From Alopecurus myosuroides (taxonomy: Eukaryota; Streptophyta; Magnoliopsida; Poales; Poaceae), in contig CM054060.1 in assembly GCA_028641055.1 (NCBI GenBank), forward strand, positions 205,864,445 to 205,928,444: DNA of 64,000 nucleotides, given 5' to 3'. Positions 23,452 through 34,655 of the stretch are shown in pieces. The notes under the pieces were generated by a model, which saw only the letters and a list, made by a program, of their open reading frames with translations, did not search any database and was not told where the DNA came from. Made by a program: the position numbers and the translations under genes. Each line of letters opens with the position of its first letter. Within the stretch, counting starts at the first letter, position 1.

Positions 23452-23585
23452 AGATCTAATTAGAGATTAGAGCCTCTAATTAGAACCTCTCTAATTGGAT
23501 TAGAGGGTATAATTAGAACATCTCTAATTGAATTAGAGCTTCTAATTAGAGACCCTCTAATTGATTTAGGGCCTCTTCTAATTGG
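23452..23585. repeat. AATTAGAG microrepeat in copia R/U5, copy 1
   Basis: About ten imperfect units of ctaattagag/ctctaattgg in both orientations, just after the TATA box. Copy 2 has the same block at 37605-37750 with a different number of units. Confidence 0.8.
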
Positions 23586-24242
23586 TAGATGATGACTATC
23601 TCTCTCGATTAGACCTAGCCCTAATCTCCCTCCCTCTCTTTCCCATGTGTTGGGGCTTATCCACCTCAATTGCAAACCTGCGTTGCCTAGTCCTGGATGA
23701 CGAAGCGCTGCAGGATTTTGACGGAAGTATGTGTGCAAGCTCTCCGAGGGGTAACATGTGATACCCTCACTCTACTGGATCCAGAAGGTGGGATATGGGG
23801 AATTGACAACAGTCCTACCACTAGGTTTAGTTGTGGGACTCTTCATCAGGCATCGCCGACATCGTCATCGACACTAAGTCCGCGCTTTGTCTCGGTAGCG
23901 AATCAGATCTATCCACAGCTTTACCTGCATAGTAGATCGTGTGTGTTACGTAGGACAATTTTTTTAAATTCAGCTACGTAAACCAATACATACAAACTCA
24001 AAACGGTTGCTGGAAATGTCTCTAACATAGTGTTAGCATGAGTGTTCACTTACATATTATCGATGTTTAATGGACTTATACAAGCGGATTATTGCCAGTT
24101 GTGCAAGTGGGAGACTGTTTGATGTATGCCCAATAGGCAATAATATTTGTACATTTGTTTCATAATTATAATTCATATTACTATGTTATAACTGACGTGA
24201 CTCCTGAATATGAGATTTAGAGGAAAACTCACGCTCACGTGG

Positions 24243-25232
24243 TGACGAGGACATCCCTAGTTCTTCACATATTAATACACACGATGATGCTCCTGTTCAA
24301 GATAACAATGATGGAGTGAGACTTGGACCAATAACAAGATCAAGGACCAAGTTATTAGAACAACATGTGAACTCACTCTTAATAGAATATGATGTTTGTG
24401 ATTATGAGAATTTATACTACCTAAGTCTATGCATTTATGTATGCTCAGGTTTATTGATAACACAAACATGCTTGTAGGAGAACATTAAGAGGAGCTAGAA
24501 AACAAGGAAGAGAAGCTGGAAAACAATATTATACTTGGGGAAAACAACATGTACAAGTTGAAAACAAGAGAGAAGCTGCTGGAAAACAAGGATACACTTG
24601 GAGAAAACAACATGTACATGGTGGAAAACAAGACCCATGAGCTGGAAAACAGCATGTCCTTGAGGGAGGAGAGGGAGGCAACACATGGGAGAGATGGAGA
24701 TGTCGCCCAACATGATGTTGTTGCGCCATAGAGAAGTGGGTCTGCGTGTCCAAAGTGGCCGAACCCATATGTGGTTCAGTTTGTACCCATAGGGTCTATT
24801 CGAGTCAGTTGAGTCCAAACCGAGTCCATCTATGAGTCCTATTCGGGTTGGCTATGGTTGCTTGCGCAAGTCCTCTTGTGGCCGTACCCATACCCCCCTC
24901 ATATATACCTAGGCTGCGAGTTAGAAGAGGTAGACTACGTTAAACATAAACCTAGACTTTTAGATTGAACTTGCTCCTTGTAAGCATTCATCTTGAAGTA
25001 TTGTTACCATTGAAAAATTGTGTGTTACCTGTTGTTCCACTCGGAATAAGACGGTACAGGACTACCTTGTAATCGGTGGCTACGTTATGCAAGCGTGTGG
25101 AGTTGAGAATATCCATTGGGTTGCAAACTGTTGCATCGGCATCAGGGATCAACTGGAGAGTTTTTAGTGAGACACGAGTTATGAATTCAGTTATCAGAGA
25201 GTTCATCGAGAAGATTGGGCCACCCAATATCA
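24243..25232 (+). mobile_element. 5' LTR of element C
   Basis: 990 bp, starting TGACGAGGACATCCC and ending CCACCCAATATCA. The first half encodes a decayed pol tail (RLGPITRSRTKLLEQHVNSL, a frameshift, then ENK-type repeats at 24480-24680). A TATA box (atatata, 24901-24907) lies in the middle, and the PBS follows the end after three bases. Confidence 0.85.
24901..24907 (+). promoter_or_regulatory. TATA box of LTR C
   Basis: ccccctcATATATAcctagg, a conserved position shared with LTR4 (gtatatatgg) and with the taaata motif of the LTRs of A. Confidence 0.6.
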
Positions 25233-25235
25233 TCT

Positions 25236-25247
25236 TGGTATCAGAGC
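25236..25247 (+). other. primer binding site of element C (tRNA-iMet)
   Basis: TGGTATCAGAGC, complementary to the 3' end of plant initiator tRNA-Met, three bases after the LTR end. Confidence 0.9.
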
Positions 25248-26719
25248 GAGGTTGCCTTGGTGAGCTATTTTTCTAACCCTAGTTCGAGTATTTTTATTTC
25301 CTATAGAGAAAGAGCCCCACAAAAAGATTAGTTCTAGTTTTTGACATAGCCTAGATCAACACCAAATTGCATATCTTGTTGCTGTTTCTTGTTGGTTTCG
25401 CGTATCAATTTTTCTTTTTGTTTCTTGAGTTTGTCTAGGTTTAGGGTTCTTCATATCTAGTTGTTTCGAGTTTCTATTTTCTATTTTGTTTCTATACCGA
25501 AAACTGCCATAAAAATCAGCGTTGCGAGTTGTTTCTTATTTCATGAACCGTGTCTAGCCCTAATCGGATTCAATTCGATAGATACTTGGTTGTGTTCGAG
25601 TTGCTGTCGTGCGCTAAAACCAGCTCAAATCGCTGCAACACCCATATCCTAGCCGCACTAGGATTGCTGCCGGGGCTCCCAAAACGATAAAAATTGCTGT
25701 CGCCGCGGCGTTTTGATTCCTACTCGGTTTCTAAACAGTTTTCTGCCCGGGACCGAGTCGGTGTGTTTTCTATGCCGCGCGCACCTATCCCTAGTGCTCT
25801 TCGGTTTGCTACCCGGCATGCTTTTAAGCGATTCCCTGTCGTGACCACACACATCAACAGCACGAACATAGTGAGTCTCTGTCGGGCACCGTTTCTTCAT
25901 GTTTTCGCTCCTGCCACGGCAAGATTTTGATCGTTTTTCTGCCGTGAGCATCTAGTGTCTTTTAGGTTGTTTACTTTTGTTTTTTATTTTCATTTTCTTT
26001 AGGTGTTCAAATCTGAACCTTGTGAACCCTGGCTATAGCCTTTCTAAAGCATAATTTTAGGTACCTTGCCCACAAGTCTAGCTACTTTTGTGCTCTAACA
26101 GGATGCTCATATTTCACCATACCATTGTGTTCACTTGCTGTTTTTTATCTCTATTGCTCCTAGTTTATATTCAGGCCATTGGAAAAAAATAGAAAAGGAG
26201 TAAAAGTATTAAAAAAAGAGAAAAGAGAAAAGAGAAAACAGAAAAATTCAAAAGAGGTCGAGTTGATACATTTGCTTACTAGTGGAGCTTGCTACATATA
26301 TTTGTGACATTTGGTTTCTTCTATTGAGAAATCTTGTGCCTGTTTACTTTGAGCCATTGCTAGTGACTTTCTAGTGCTCGCAATAATTCTGCCATATAGT
26401 TGTTAATCCACATTTGTCTCCATTGGTTTGTGTTTTCCTGTGCTTTTTCAATCACAATTGACAACATATAGAAGGTGTTATTTTGGTGTTGATAGGATTC
26501 CCAACCAAGCTCCACCATATATTCTATTTTGTCTTGTGATAGTTAAAACCCCGGGTATTCTCTTCTTCACATCAAGTACACTAGTTGCTTCTACTTGTTG
26601 GTAAGTCTTTCTATTCACTTTGGAACGGTAAGGTACACCTTTTTCTTGCTGGTTTTGAGTGAGTTGTGAGAGAACACCACATATATACTTGTTTTTTTTA
26701 TTTCACTAACCTATTAATC
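25248..26719 (+). other. long untranslated leader of element C
   Basis: About 1.47 kb between PBS and gag ATG, without a long frame. At 25545-25945 it carries several diverged modules combining (c)tag(c)nctaatcggattc-type and ctgcc(g)nggcan-type phrases, also found in the leaders of A, B and E. The end near 26100-26230 has the T-rich and AAAAG-rich stretch shared with them. Confidence 0.6.
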
Positions 26720-28030
26720 ATGGATCTTTCTAGTGACGACCTTGTGCAGCAAAACAAAGACCATGGAGAGAGAGTGAATTGGAGGGAGTATGAAGCTTTG
26801 CGTGATGTGTTGGCTAATCAGATTGAGTCCGCTACCAAGTCATTGAGAACATATGTGGCTGATGCTTGTGATTCTCTTTACGTGGATATGCAAGCCATGG
26901 TTACTAAAGTGCAAGACACTACTAAATTAGCTAAGGCCAAGCAAGCTCAAGTTGCCACTATTCAGACCTCTATTGAAGCATTGACTACTCAACTTGCTGA
27001 TTTCAAAACCTTCATTGAGCAAAGGCTTCCTGCTGCTAATGATGATGACAATGATAGTGTTCATAGTGATTCTAATAATGGAGTACAAGCAAATGAAGGA
27101 GTTGATAATGTTGTTGGCTATGGTGTTAGAGGAGAGAGAGGCCGAGGTGGTGGTCGAGGCAATCCTCAATTTGGGCCAATGCATATGCCACATAATAATA
27201 TTCCTGAAAACAATAGAGATGATGATGCTTTGGGCAAACTAAAATTCTCAATACCACCTTTCAGTTTTGATACCATGGATGTTAAGGAATATATTCAATA
27301 AAACTTTCTTCTTCAGACTTTGATGGATATGCTCTTTGTTGGTGCGACAATGTGGTGCGTCTTAGAGAGGACAATGGTGATAGACCAATTATCACTTGGA
27401 GGACCATGAAGCAAGTTATGAGGGACATATTTGTACCACCTAATTATATTCGTTCCAAATATGATCAATTGCAACAATTGTGACAAGGTACTATGACAGT
27501 TGATTCTTATTATCAAGAGATGGAATTGATTATGCAAAGGGCACGTGTGAGGGAGCAATTGGAGCAAACAATGCAACGTTTTTTCTCAGGTTTGAACTAC
27601 AAGATTAAAGGCATTGTGAGGCACCATCGGTATCAAGATATGCATGATTTATTACACCATGCTAGAGAGGCCGAAGCTCACTTCAATGATGAGGCCAAAA
27701 TTACAACATGTGCTAGGAGTCGTTTTCCATTGAGAACACCTACTGTTTCGAGTACTCCACCTCCACAATCCACAATTCGTGGATCTACATCTTCCAAGGC
27801 CGAGCCTAGTGTTTCCAATGCAATGTGGAACTCGCAATCAGCAGCAAGTACCATAGGTTCTAGTGCCTCTACAGCAAGAAACAAGGATATGTCATGTCAC
27901 ACATGTAGAGGTAAAGGTCATTTTAAGAGGGATTGCCCTAATGCAAAAATCATGATAGTGAATGACAACAATGAGTATGAGAAAGTGGATGATGTTGATC
28001 CTCAAGCAATTCAGTTAACAACTAAGTGCG
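26720..28030 (+). pseudogene. gag: element C gag with zinc knuckle
   Basis: The start MDLSSDDLVQQNKDHGERVN at 26720 corresponds to the gag start of A (MSSSSDVD..). An N-terminal helical region is followed by a Gly/Arg stretch (GERGRGGGRG) and LGKLKFSIPPFSFDTMDVKE, where the frame stops at 27299 after a small deletion relative to A. Other phases continue with FDGYALCWCDNVVRL, a TGA at 27481, SYYQEMELIMQRARVREQLE, and a frame to 28030 with CHTCRGKGHFKRDC (C-X2-C-X4-H-X4-C). The protein then changes to unrelated sequence at about 28020-28035. Confidence 0.8.
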
Positions 28031-29854
28031 ATAAAAGAACTTTTATGAACACCTTTTCTTCATACGATGTATATATTCTCACTATATGATCAAGCACTTA
28101 CACAATTCATAATAAGAAGTATGCAAATAAAGCCACCTAATAGTTATGCAAACCATGAAGAGATATCAACACACTAATAATAAGCAACACGAAGTATATC
28201 TATTTGTAGGATTGAATGTTCATAATAAGATATGATAAAGTGGTATATCGTTAGACCTTATTTGTGGAGAAAAACATAAATGCCAGGGCACATCTAAAGT
28301 TCAAGCGAAGACTAGAAATAGAGATATAAAAAATAAAAGCATCAAAGTTATACCACAATTAACCGTGTTCTGGGACATGCACATTACACTAAGAATGACA
28401 GTTATGCTCTCAAGAAGGTGCTCAAAGAAAAGATGGTGACTCGACAATAAAGTAAAAGATTGGCCCTTCGCGGAGGGGAGCACGGAATAACATGTGCTAG
28501 AGATTTTTCTAAACAGAAGTAAAACAATTTCGGGAGGTGGTTGTTTATGTCAATGAATGGTAATAGAGTTCTTCTTATCTTCCATACTAAGCAAGTTGAG
28601 AGCGGTTCCGAATTATTTATAGTATGCACTTTTATATATAGCTTGACACTCCTCCCAACCTTTGCTTATCACAAACCATGGCTAACCGAATCCTCGGGTG
28701 CCTGCCAACAATCACATACCATGGAGGAGTACCTATTTTATGCTATAGTGGAATAAGCAGCTCTTTGCAAAATTAGTGAAAAACAGATGAAGCATGCAAG
28801 TCAGGGGGTACTTAATTTAGTATGGAAGATAACAAACCCAACTACTACTTCCTCATGATCTAAAACAGTGTCGCAAAATGAGAAGTGTTTTTAAGGTTTT
28901 AAAGGTAGCACATGAAAATTTACTTGGAATGGCTTGAAATACCATGCATAGGAATTTATAGTGGACTCTTTGGAATGACTTGGTTTTCCGGGATTTGGAA
29001 GCACGAGCAGCATTCCCGCTCAGCACAAGTGAAGGCTAGCAATAGACTAGGAAGCAACAATCAAGAGAGTAGTAAACGTCATAACCATGCTTGCGACAGA
29101 ACAAAATTAACGGGGCATAAAAGTGATACAAGAACTCTGAGGCAAAATAAATCATCAAGGCTTAATTGACTTTTTGTTTTCAGTCATATGCATGCGTGAG
29201 CATGTGCCAAGTCAATTCAAATGAAACATTCAGAGGAGGATACAACAATGTCATACCCTTTTATGAATAGAACAATGGAAGCAAAAAATTATACGACGTC
29301 CTATCTACTATTAGTAAGTTGGAACTGATCATAAGAGAGCACGAACTACTAAGCATCCATTAAATAACATACACCTTACACAAACAAACTAAGAATACCC
29401 ACATGGATGAGTATATGTACAAAAATGAAAACAAATAGAGTTCATACCAACGTCTCACCACAACTTGAATTTTCATAAATCTTCATTATTGCTTTTAACT
29501 TATGTGACTTGAATGATATGAAATGATAATCAAGCTCCAATGGAATCACGGAATACTGTTAAACTCTGCAGCAAACTTTACAAAACTGAAGAAGAACACT
29601 AAATATTTTTTGGTTTTCGAATTTAAAACAAGAACAGAAGGAAACAAGCAAACAAAGCAATGTATTTTTGGATTTTTGAATAACAAACTGAAACTAGAAA
29701 GTAAAGCAAACTAATAATAGAAACTAAAGAAAGATATAAAGTGAAACAACCGAAATATTTTTGGTCTTTTTGTGTGTTGGAAAGAAGAAACTAAACAAGA
29801 ACAACAATGGAAAAGAAAGAAACAGAAACATGGATGTACAAAGTACCAACAGAA
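28031..29854 (-). other. 3' non-coding region of the Athila element
   Basis: AT-rich sequence with only short chance frames. It lies where Athila-type elements have a long untranslated stretch between the last ORF and the 3' LTR. No PPT or LTR was found before the junction with element C. Confidence 0.5.
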
Positions 29855-31054
29855 TTATGATATGTAAATGAGTGTGATGTCGGTATACCTCCACCCAAGC
29901 TTAGGCTTTTGGCCTAAGTGGAGATCAATCCCAAGAGAGCCAAGAAGTGGCACCCCCAAATTATGACGAGGAAGGGCCATCATCCTGATATGAACTCGAG
30001 GACGCCCCGGTGTAATGCACGACGTAGTCCTCATAGGGCGCCTCGTGACCCGCTTGATACTCAGGGTCGTGCTGCACATGGAAGGCAAGCAAACCTAGTT
30101 GCTCGTGTAGCTCCTCCTTTGAGCAGGACCACGACCTCCTGCGAATACCAAACAAACCAGGCTGCGGCAAGGGAACTTCCCTTTCGTCTCCATTAGTAAA
30201 TAAAACTCTATAAACTACATTTCTCGCACAAGAGTTAGAAGTAAAAAAATGATGGACTTTAATAGTAGCAAGATCAAGTCTCTATGGGGTTAACAACTCA
30301 TCATTGGGAGCAACAGAAAGGCCTGGAGCAGCTATAATACATGCAACAATAAGTTCCCCATAAATGGGTCCTCTAGCATCTGAACGGCGAGCAATGAGAG
30401 CACCAAGGTTGTAACTAGTATATTGTTAAGTGCAGCAGCGAGAAAAGCTAAATGATAATAAGAAATATTACTTGTGTTTTCCCTACCAAGAACACTAGTG
30501 TCAAGATAATAAGAAAAGTATCTAATGGCTGGGAGCTAAATGTTCCTTATCTTGCCACGCTGGTCTGCACGGTCATGATCATAAGTCACCCCTCGGTAAA
30601 GTTCCAGCAAATCAGTGGGTCGACCTTGAATCATCTTTGCTGTCCCAGATGGAGCAATACCTATGATACTACAAAATCTTTCCAAAGTCATGGTAAAAGG
30701 CCTATCATAAATTCTAAATGCAATAGATGGATTGTAGGAGGAGGTACTAAAAGTAAAGCTCTCAACAAAAGTTTTGCTGAGTATAGTATATTGGTTACTT
30801 TCATCATTCATATACTCAGTCAAACCAACCCTCCTAACAAGAAGCAATAAATCATCAAGGATCCCTGCATCACTCAAAAAGTTAACACAAAGGAAGGTAG
30901 ATGGATGTGCATCTCCATCATCCCCCTCATCACCAATACTTCGTGCAATAAGATCTTCATTATAGGATGGCCTCAATCGAGTAGTTGATCTTGAAGGCCT
31001 TGCCACCCTTTGTGCATCTCTCTCAAAGATTTCTCCATAAGTGTGATTATGCAT
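29855..31054 (-). pseudogene. ATHILA ORF-1-like protein, decayed
   Basis: The 172-codon frame 31054-30536 reads MHNHTYGEIFERDAQRVARP, then FLSDAGILDDLLLLVRRVGL, FVESFTFSTS and IAFRIYDRPFTMTLERFCSI, ending GVTYDHDRADQRGKIRNI. The order fits the ATHILA ORF-1 family of plant retrotransposons: a domain after gag-pol with 'L..L..IG..' and 'F.L....ltl..f...fg' motifs, of unknown function. Homology appears to continue in broken frames to about 29855. A proline/arginine-rich patch lies near 29900-30190. Several stops and frameshifts make it a pseudogene. Confidence 0.55.
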
Positions 31055-31172
31055 CTTCCTTTTCTGAAATGTTTAACAAGCATCACAATTTTTTTTATTT
31101 TGAAGTAACTATATGAAAGAAACTACTATAGAGACTTGTAGGAGGACTATACATGCATCAAAACTAATTTGT

Positions 31173-31568
31173 CTACACATAGAAAAAGCATGCAAGCTCA
31201 CATGAATTGTCACCTACATTACCAAAATACTCAAGAAATAATCCACTAAACAAAATTCTACCTGGATAATCAGAGGAGTCACACCCCGGAGAAAAAATGC
31301 CCCAAATCTCAGCAGCAAAGATGGGCTGAGCAAGGAGATCGAAAATCGCGAGGAAGAACAGTAAGAACACGAGTTTGAGCATGGGTGGTGTCTTTGGTCG
31401 GGAGAGAGAGTGAAGTGGTAGGTGGAGGAGCAGGTGGAGGGCCAGGGGGCCCCACACCATGCCCTGGCGTGGCCTAGGGGGTGCTCGCGCCACCACATTG
31501 TGTGGTGGCATGGTGGGTCCCCCTGGGTTTCCCCAGGTGCCTCTCTGCCCAATTTTCAGTGTAAACAT
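31173..31568 (-). pseudogene. hydrophobic frame upstream of ORF-1-like region, copy 2
   Basis: A 131-codon frame with LKLVFLLFFLAIFDLLAQPI (signal-peptide-like), then FAAEIWGIFSPGCDSSDYPG. It is the counterpart of 21038-21307. The part before the hydrophobic stretch (Pro/Arg-rich) is GC-rich and probably untranslated. The spacing suggests that it is the N-terminus or leader exon of the downstream ORF. Confidence 0.4.
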
Positions 31569-31978
31569 TTAATATAATTTTTTGGGATTTTTTCGAGAAA
31601 TTTATTTTTGGGAAATTTCCAGAATTTGATAAATGATTTTAATCTAGGAAAACGATTATGGAACAATGGAAAACAAATTCAAAAACAAATCTACAGAAGT
31701 TCTAAGACACTTTAATATGCAAATAACAAGTGGAAACATGGGAAAATGTAGTGAATAAATAATTGAGGATGGTGAAAACATGAGTAAACAAAAGTAGACA
31801 TGGTGAGAACATAGTGAAAACATTGTTTCCTTCATTCAAAACCACTTTGTTAACAAGGTTGATCAAGTCTTGTTACCAAAACAATGCTACATGAAGCAAA
31901 ACTTTGCATTTCACTAAATGATTATGTTACCTCAACTTTGATAGACATAGTCCCAATCATGACAATTTCATATTCTTT

Positions 31979-32590
31979 CTATGGCATTGGAATAGGACAA
32001 TAGAATTCTCCAATCTTGATGGTTTCAATGTTTTCAATTGAATTTAGACAATATTTCTTATCAATCTTCTTGGGAAAATAAACTGTGTGGTCATTGTCAT
32101 TAACATTAAAAGTTACTTTTCCTTGATTGCAATCAATAACAGCCCATGCAGTGTTAAGAAAAGGTCTCCCGAGAATAATAGACATATTATCATCTTCAAG
32201 CATTTCCAACACAAAAAAGTCAGTCAATATCAAGAAGTTATTAGCCACTTGAACAGGAACATTCTCACATATACCAACAGGAATAGCAGTAGATTTGTCA
32301 GCCATTTGCAAGGATATATCAGCTGGTATCAATTTTTCCAGAAGAAGTCTCTTATAGAGAGAGAAAGGTATAACACTAACTCCTGTTCCCAAGTCACATA
32401 AAGCAGTTCTAACATAATTATTTTTAATGGAGCATGGAATAGTTGGTATACCAGGATCTCCAAGCTTCTTTGGAACATTGCCATTGAAAGAGTAATAAGC
32501 AAGCATAGTGGAGATTTTCTCATTAGGAATCTTCATATTGTTACATACAATATTTTGTATATTTTGAATAAGGAGGAAATTTAGTAGCAT
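31979..32590 (-). pseudogene. Athila aspartic protease, copy 2
   Basis: A 203-codon frame. GDPGIPTIPCSIKNNYVRTA leads to LCDLGTGVSVIPFSLYKRLL, the protease active-site loop (D-(L)-G-(A/T)-G), then LQMADKSTAIPVGICENVPV, DFFVLEMLEDDNMSIILGRP and FLNTAWAVIDCNQGKV (second conserved block), and KKIDKKYCLNSIENIETIK. It would cleave the gag-pol polyprotein. The active-site Asp is present and the frame is open, but it is cut off from gag by a stop and shifts upstream. Copy 1 has the same region with a deletion. Confidence 0.8.
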
Positions 32591-32620
32591 CAGTTAAAGG
32601 AATTTGCGAAAACACAGGTT

Positions 32621-34652
32621 TCATCCAATCACAGAACTTGTTATAATGTTCTTCTTCCTTTGATTTGTGTTTCTTCTTAGGAAAAGGCATTGCTTTTTGT
32701 ACCCAAGATTCTCTCTCATTACCATGTTTATTAGCAATGAAATCCTCCTTAGTGCACTTTGTATTTTCAGTGTGCTTTTCATGTTCCTCTTTAATTTTTC
32801 TTTATCAGAATCATCATTCTTATCATTACCACTTTCAGTCTCAGCATCAGAGATAGAAATACTATTAGGATCTTTAGCAGGTTCAAGAGATTCTACAACA
32901 GTTTTATGTTTCTTATTTTTCTTAGAAGGAGTATTATTGTCTTTAGCTCGTTGAGAATCTTGTTCAATTCTGTTAGGATGTCCCTCAGGATACAAAGGAT
33001 CTAAGTAGAAACACCACTTCTAGTGCTTATTTCATAAACAGGTTTTTCTCTAGAAGCATTAAGTAGCAAATCGTTGTGCACCTTAGTGAGTTGATCAATT
33101 TGAGTTTGAACCATATGGAAATATTTAATAAGAATTTTAACATCATTAGAAGTTCTCTCCATAATACCATGCAAATTATTAATAGCTCTAGAATTTTCCA
33201 TTAGATGATTATGCACTCCCATATTAAAGTTATCTTGCTTAACAATATAATTATCAAATTCATCAAAGCATTGATCAGAAGGTTTAGAATAGGTAACATA
33301 TCTATTATCAAAATGTTGGAGAGAGTATACCTCAATTGTGGATGGGTGAGGAATTGGCTTACATAATTCTTCTATAGGTGGGAGATTCTTCACATCTTCA
33401 GATTTAATACCCTTCTCTTTAAGAGATTTCTTGGCTTCCCTCATCACTTCATCATTAATTCAATCATTCGCCTCTTCTTTGGTGTTGGTGTTGGGGTCGG
33501 TTCAGGTATAGTCCAATCATCATGATTTTGGCTTATTTTAGCCAGTAATTCCTCAACTTCTTCAGGAGTTCATTTCCTGAAAACACAACCAGCACAACTA
33601 TCCAGGTATGTCCTAGATTCAACAGTTAGTCCATTATATAATATATCAAGTATTTCATTTTTACCTAATTGATGTCCAGGCCGAGCTCTAATTAAAGAAC
33701 AAAATATTGCCCAAGATTCAGGCATTTTCTCTCCTTCAATTTGCTTAAAGTTAAAGATTCTATGCAAAGCAGCATGTTGAGCACTAGCAAGAAAATATTT
33801 CTGGAAGAAAGCATTAACAAAACCAATAGGACTATCAATAAATCCAGGTGAAAATTTGTTAAACCAATTTTTAGCTTCATCTTTCAATGAGAAAGGAAAA
33901 TTTTTAGTGACAAAGTAACTACGTTTCTTAATATCATCTGAAAATAAGCTACTCAAATATGAGAGCTCATTCATATGTCCTACAATACTTCCATTTTCAT
34001 TACCACAAAAAGGTTCTTCCTCAACCATAGATATATACGATAGATCTAGAGAGAAATCATAATCCTTATCTTTAATGTTTATGGGGGTGTAACAAGCTTA
34101 GCATCACGAGACAGTTTATATCTAACAGTACGTCTTGCAAGAAGACTTTTAATAGCACTTGCACTACTAGCAGCATGACATTCTTCAATAAATTCATCAT
34201 TAAGTTCAATGTAAGTTTCCTCAAGATCATCACTAGGACTATCTCTAGAATCAGGTGAAATAACAGGTGTACCAGGATTTTTATTAGGAATTTCAGTGTT
34301 TTCAATTTGTTTAGTTCTAGCAATTGTAGCATCTTGGAAAGGACCTAATGAACCACTCTCATCAAGCACAGTAGAAGCATCATCAAAATTATCAAAAGTA
34401 TTTTCAAATTCAGCAGAAGTATCAGTATGTGTAGCATGTGTATGTGGTGGTGTAAGAAGTTTACTCATTACAGATGGTGAATCAAGAGCAAGAGAGGTGT
34501 TTAGAGTTGTACCTCTCCTTGTAGCGGATGGAAATATAGAGACTTTCTCATCACGAGTTTTACCCACGATGAATAACTTGCAGAGAACAATATCACGTTC
34601 AAGTGAGCTTACAAATAAAGCTATGTTGCCCAGCAACAGCGCCAGAAAATAG
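32621..34652 (-). pseudogene. gag: Athila gag, copy 2, multiple frameshifts
   Basis: N-terminus near MSKLLTPPHTHATHTDTSAE (within 34079-34652), then a shift near 34080. The capsid region is 34028-33570, with SYFVTKNFPFSLKDEAKNWF, EKMPESWAIFCSLIRARPGH and LDILYNGLTVESRTYLDSCA, ending at an in-frame TGA after CVFRK. It continues as PEEVEELLAKISQNHDDW, then 33447-33001 (helical linker, MERTSNDVKILI) and 32995-32621 (acidic/Lys-rich linker). Gag forms the virus-like particle. At least three stops or shifts disable it. Confidence 0.75.
34629..34643 (-). other. primer binding site of the Athila element (tRNA-Asp type)
   Basis: The minus strand reads TGGCGCTGTTGCTGGGC, close to the tRNA-Asp-complementary TGGCGCCGTTGCCGG, 12 bases after the LTR end. 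Confidence 0.75.
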
Positions 34653-34655
34653 TCT

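Larger units (their letters stand above)
23084..24242 (+). mobile_element. Angela/BARE-like copia LTRs, copy 1 (truncated)
   Basis: Partial LTR 23084-23990 (5' end missing), a residual internal region 23991-24119, and the first 123 bp of a second LTR starting TGATGTATGCCCAATAGGC at 24120. The LTR end ..TTCAGCTACGTAAACCAATACA and the PPT-like caagtgggagactgtt before 24120 resemble Angela/BARE. It is cut at 24242 by element C. Sequence matches 37226-38396. Confidence 0.75.
24243..28030 (+). mobile_element. element C: CRM-like Ty3/gypsy, 5' part
   Basis: LTR, PBS, long leader and gag on the plus strand. It is inserted in the second copia LTR at ..ctcacgtgg, and Athila-derived sequence replaces it at about 28030, so protease, pol and 3' LTR are missing. 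It belongs to the same family as X, A, B and E (shared LTR ends, PBS, gag and zinc knuckle). I place the family in the CRM lineage because pol extends into the LTR and because of the RT/RNase H sequence of A; this is an inference. Confidence 0.75.

Noticed and set aside
25236..25247. tRNA-like sequence
   Set aside because: Only the complement of the tRNA-iMet 3' end, that is a primer binding site. No cloverleaf follows.
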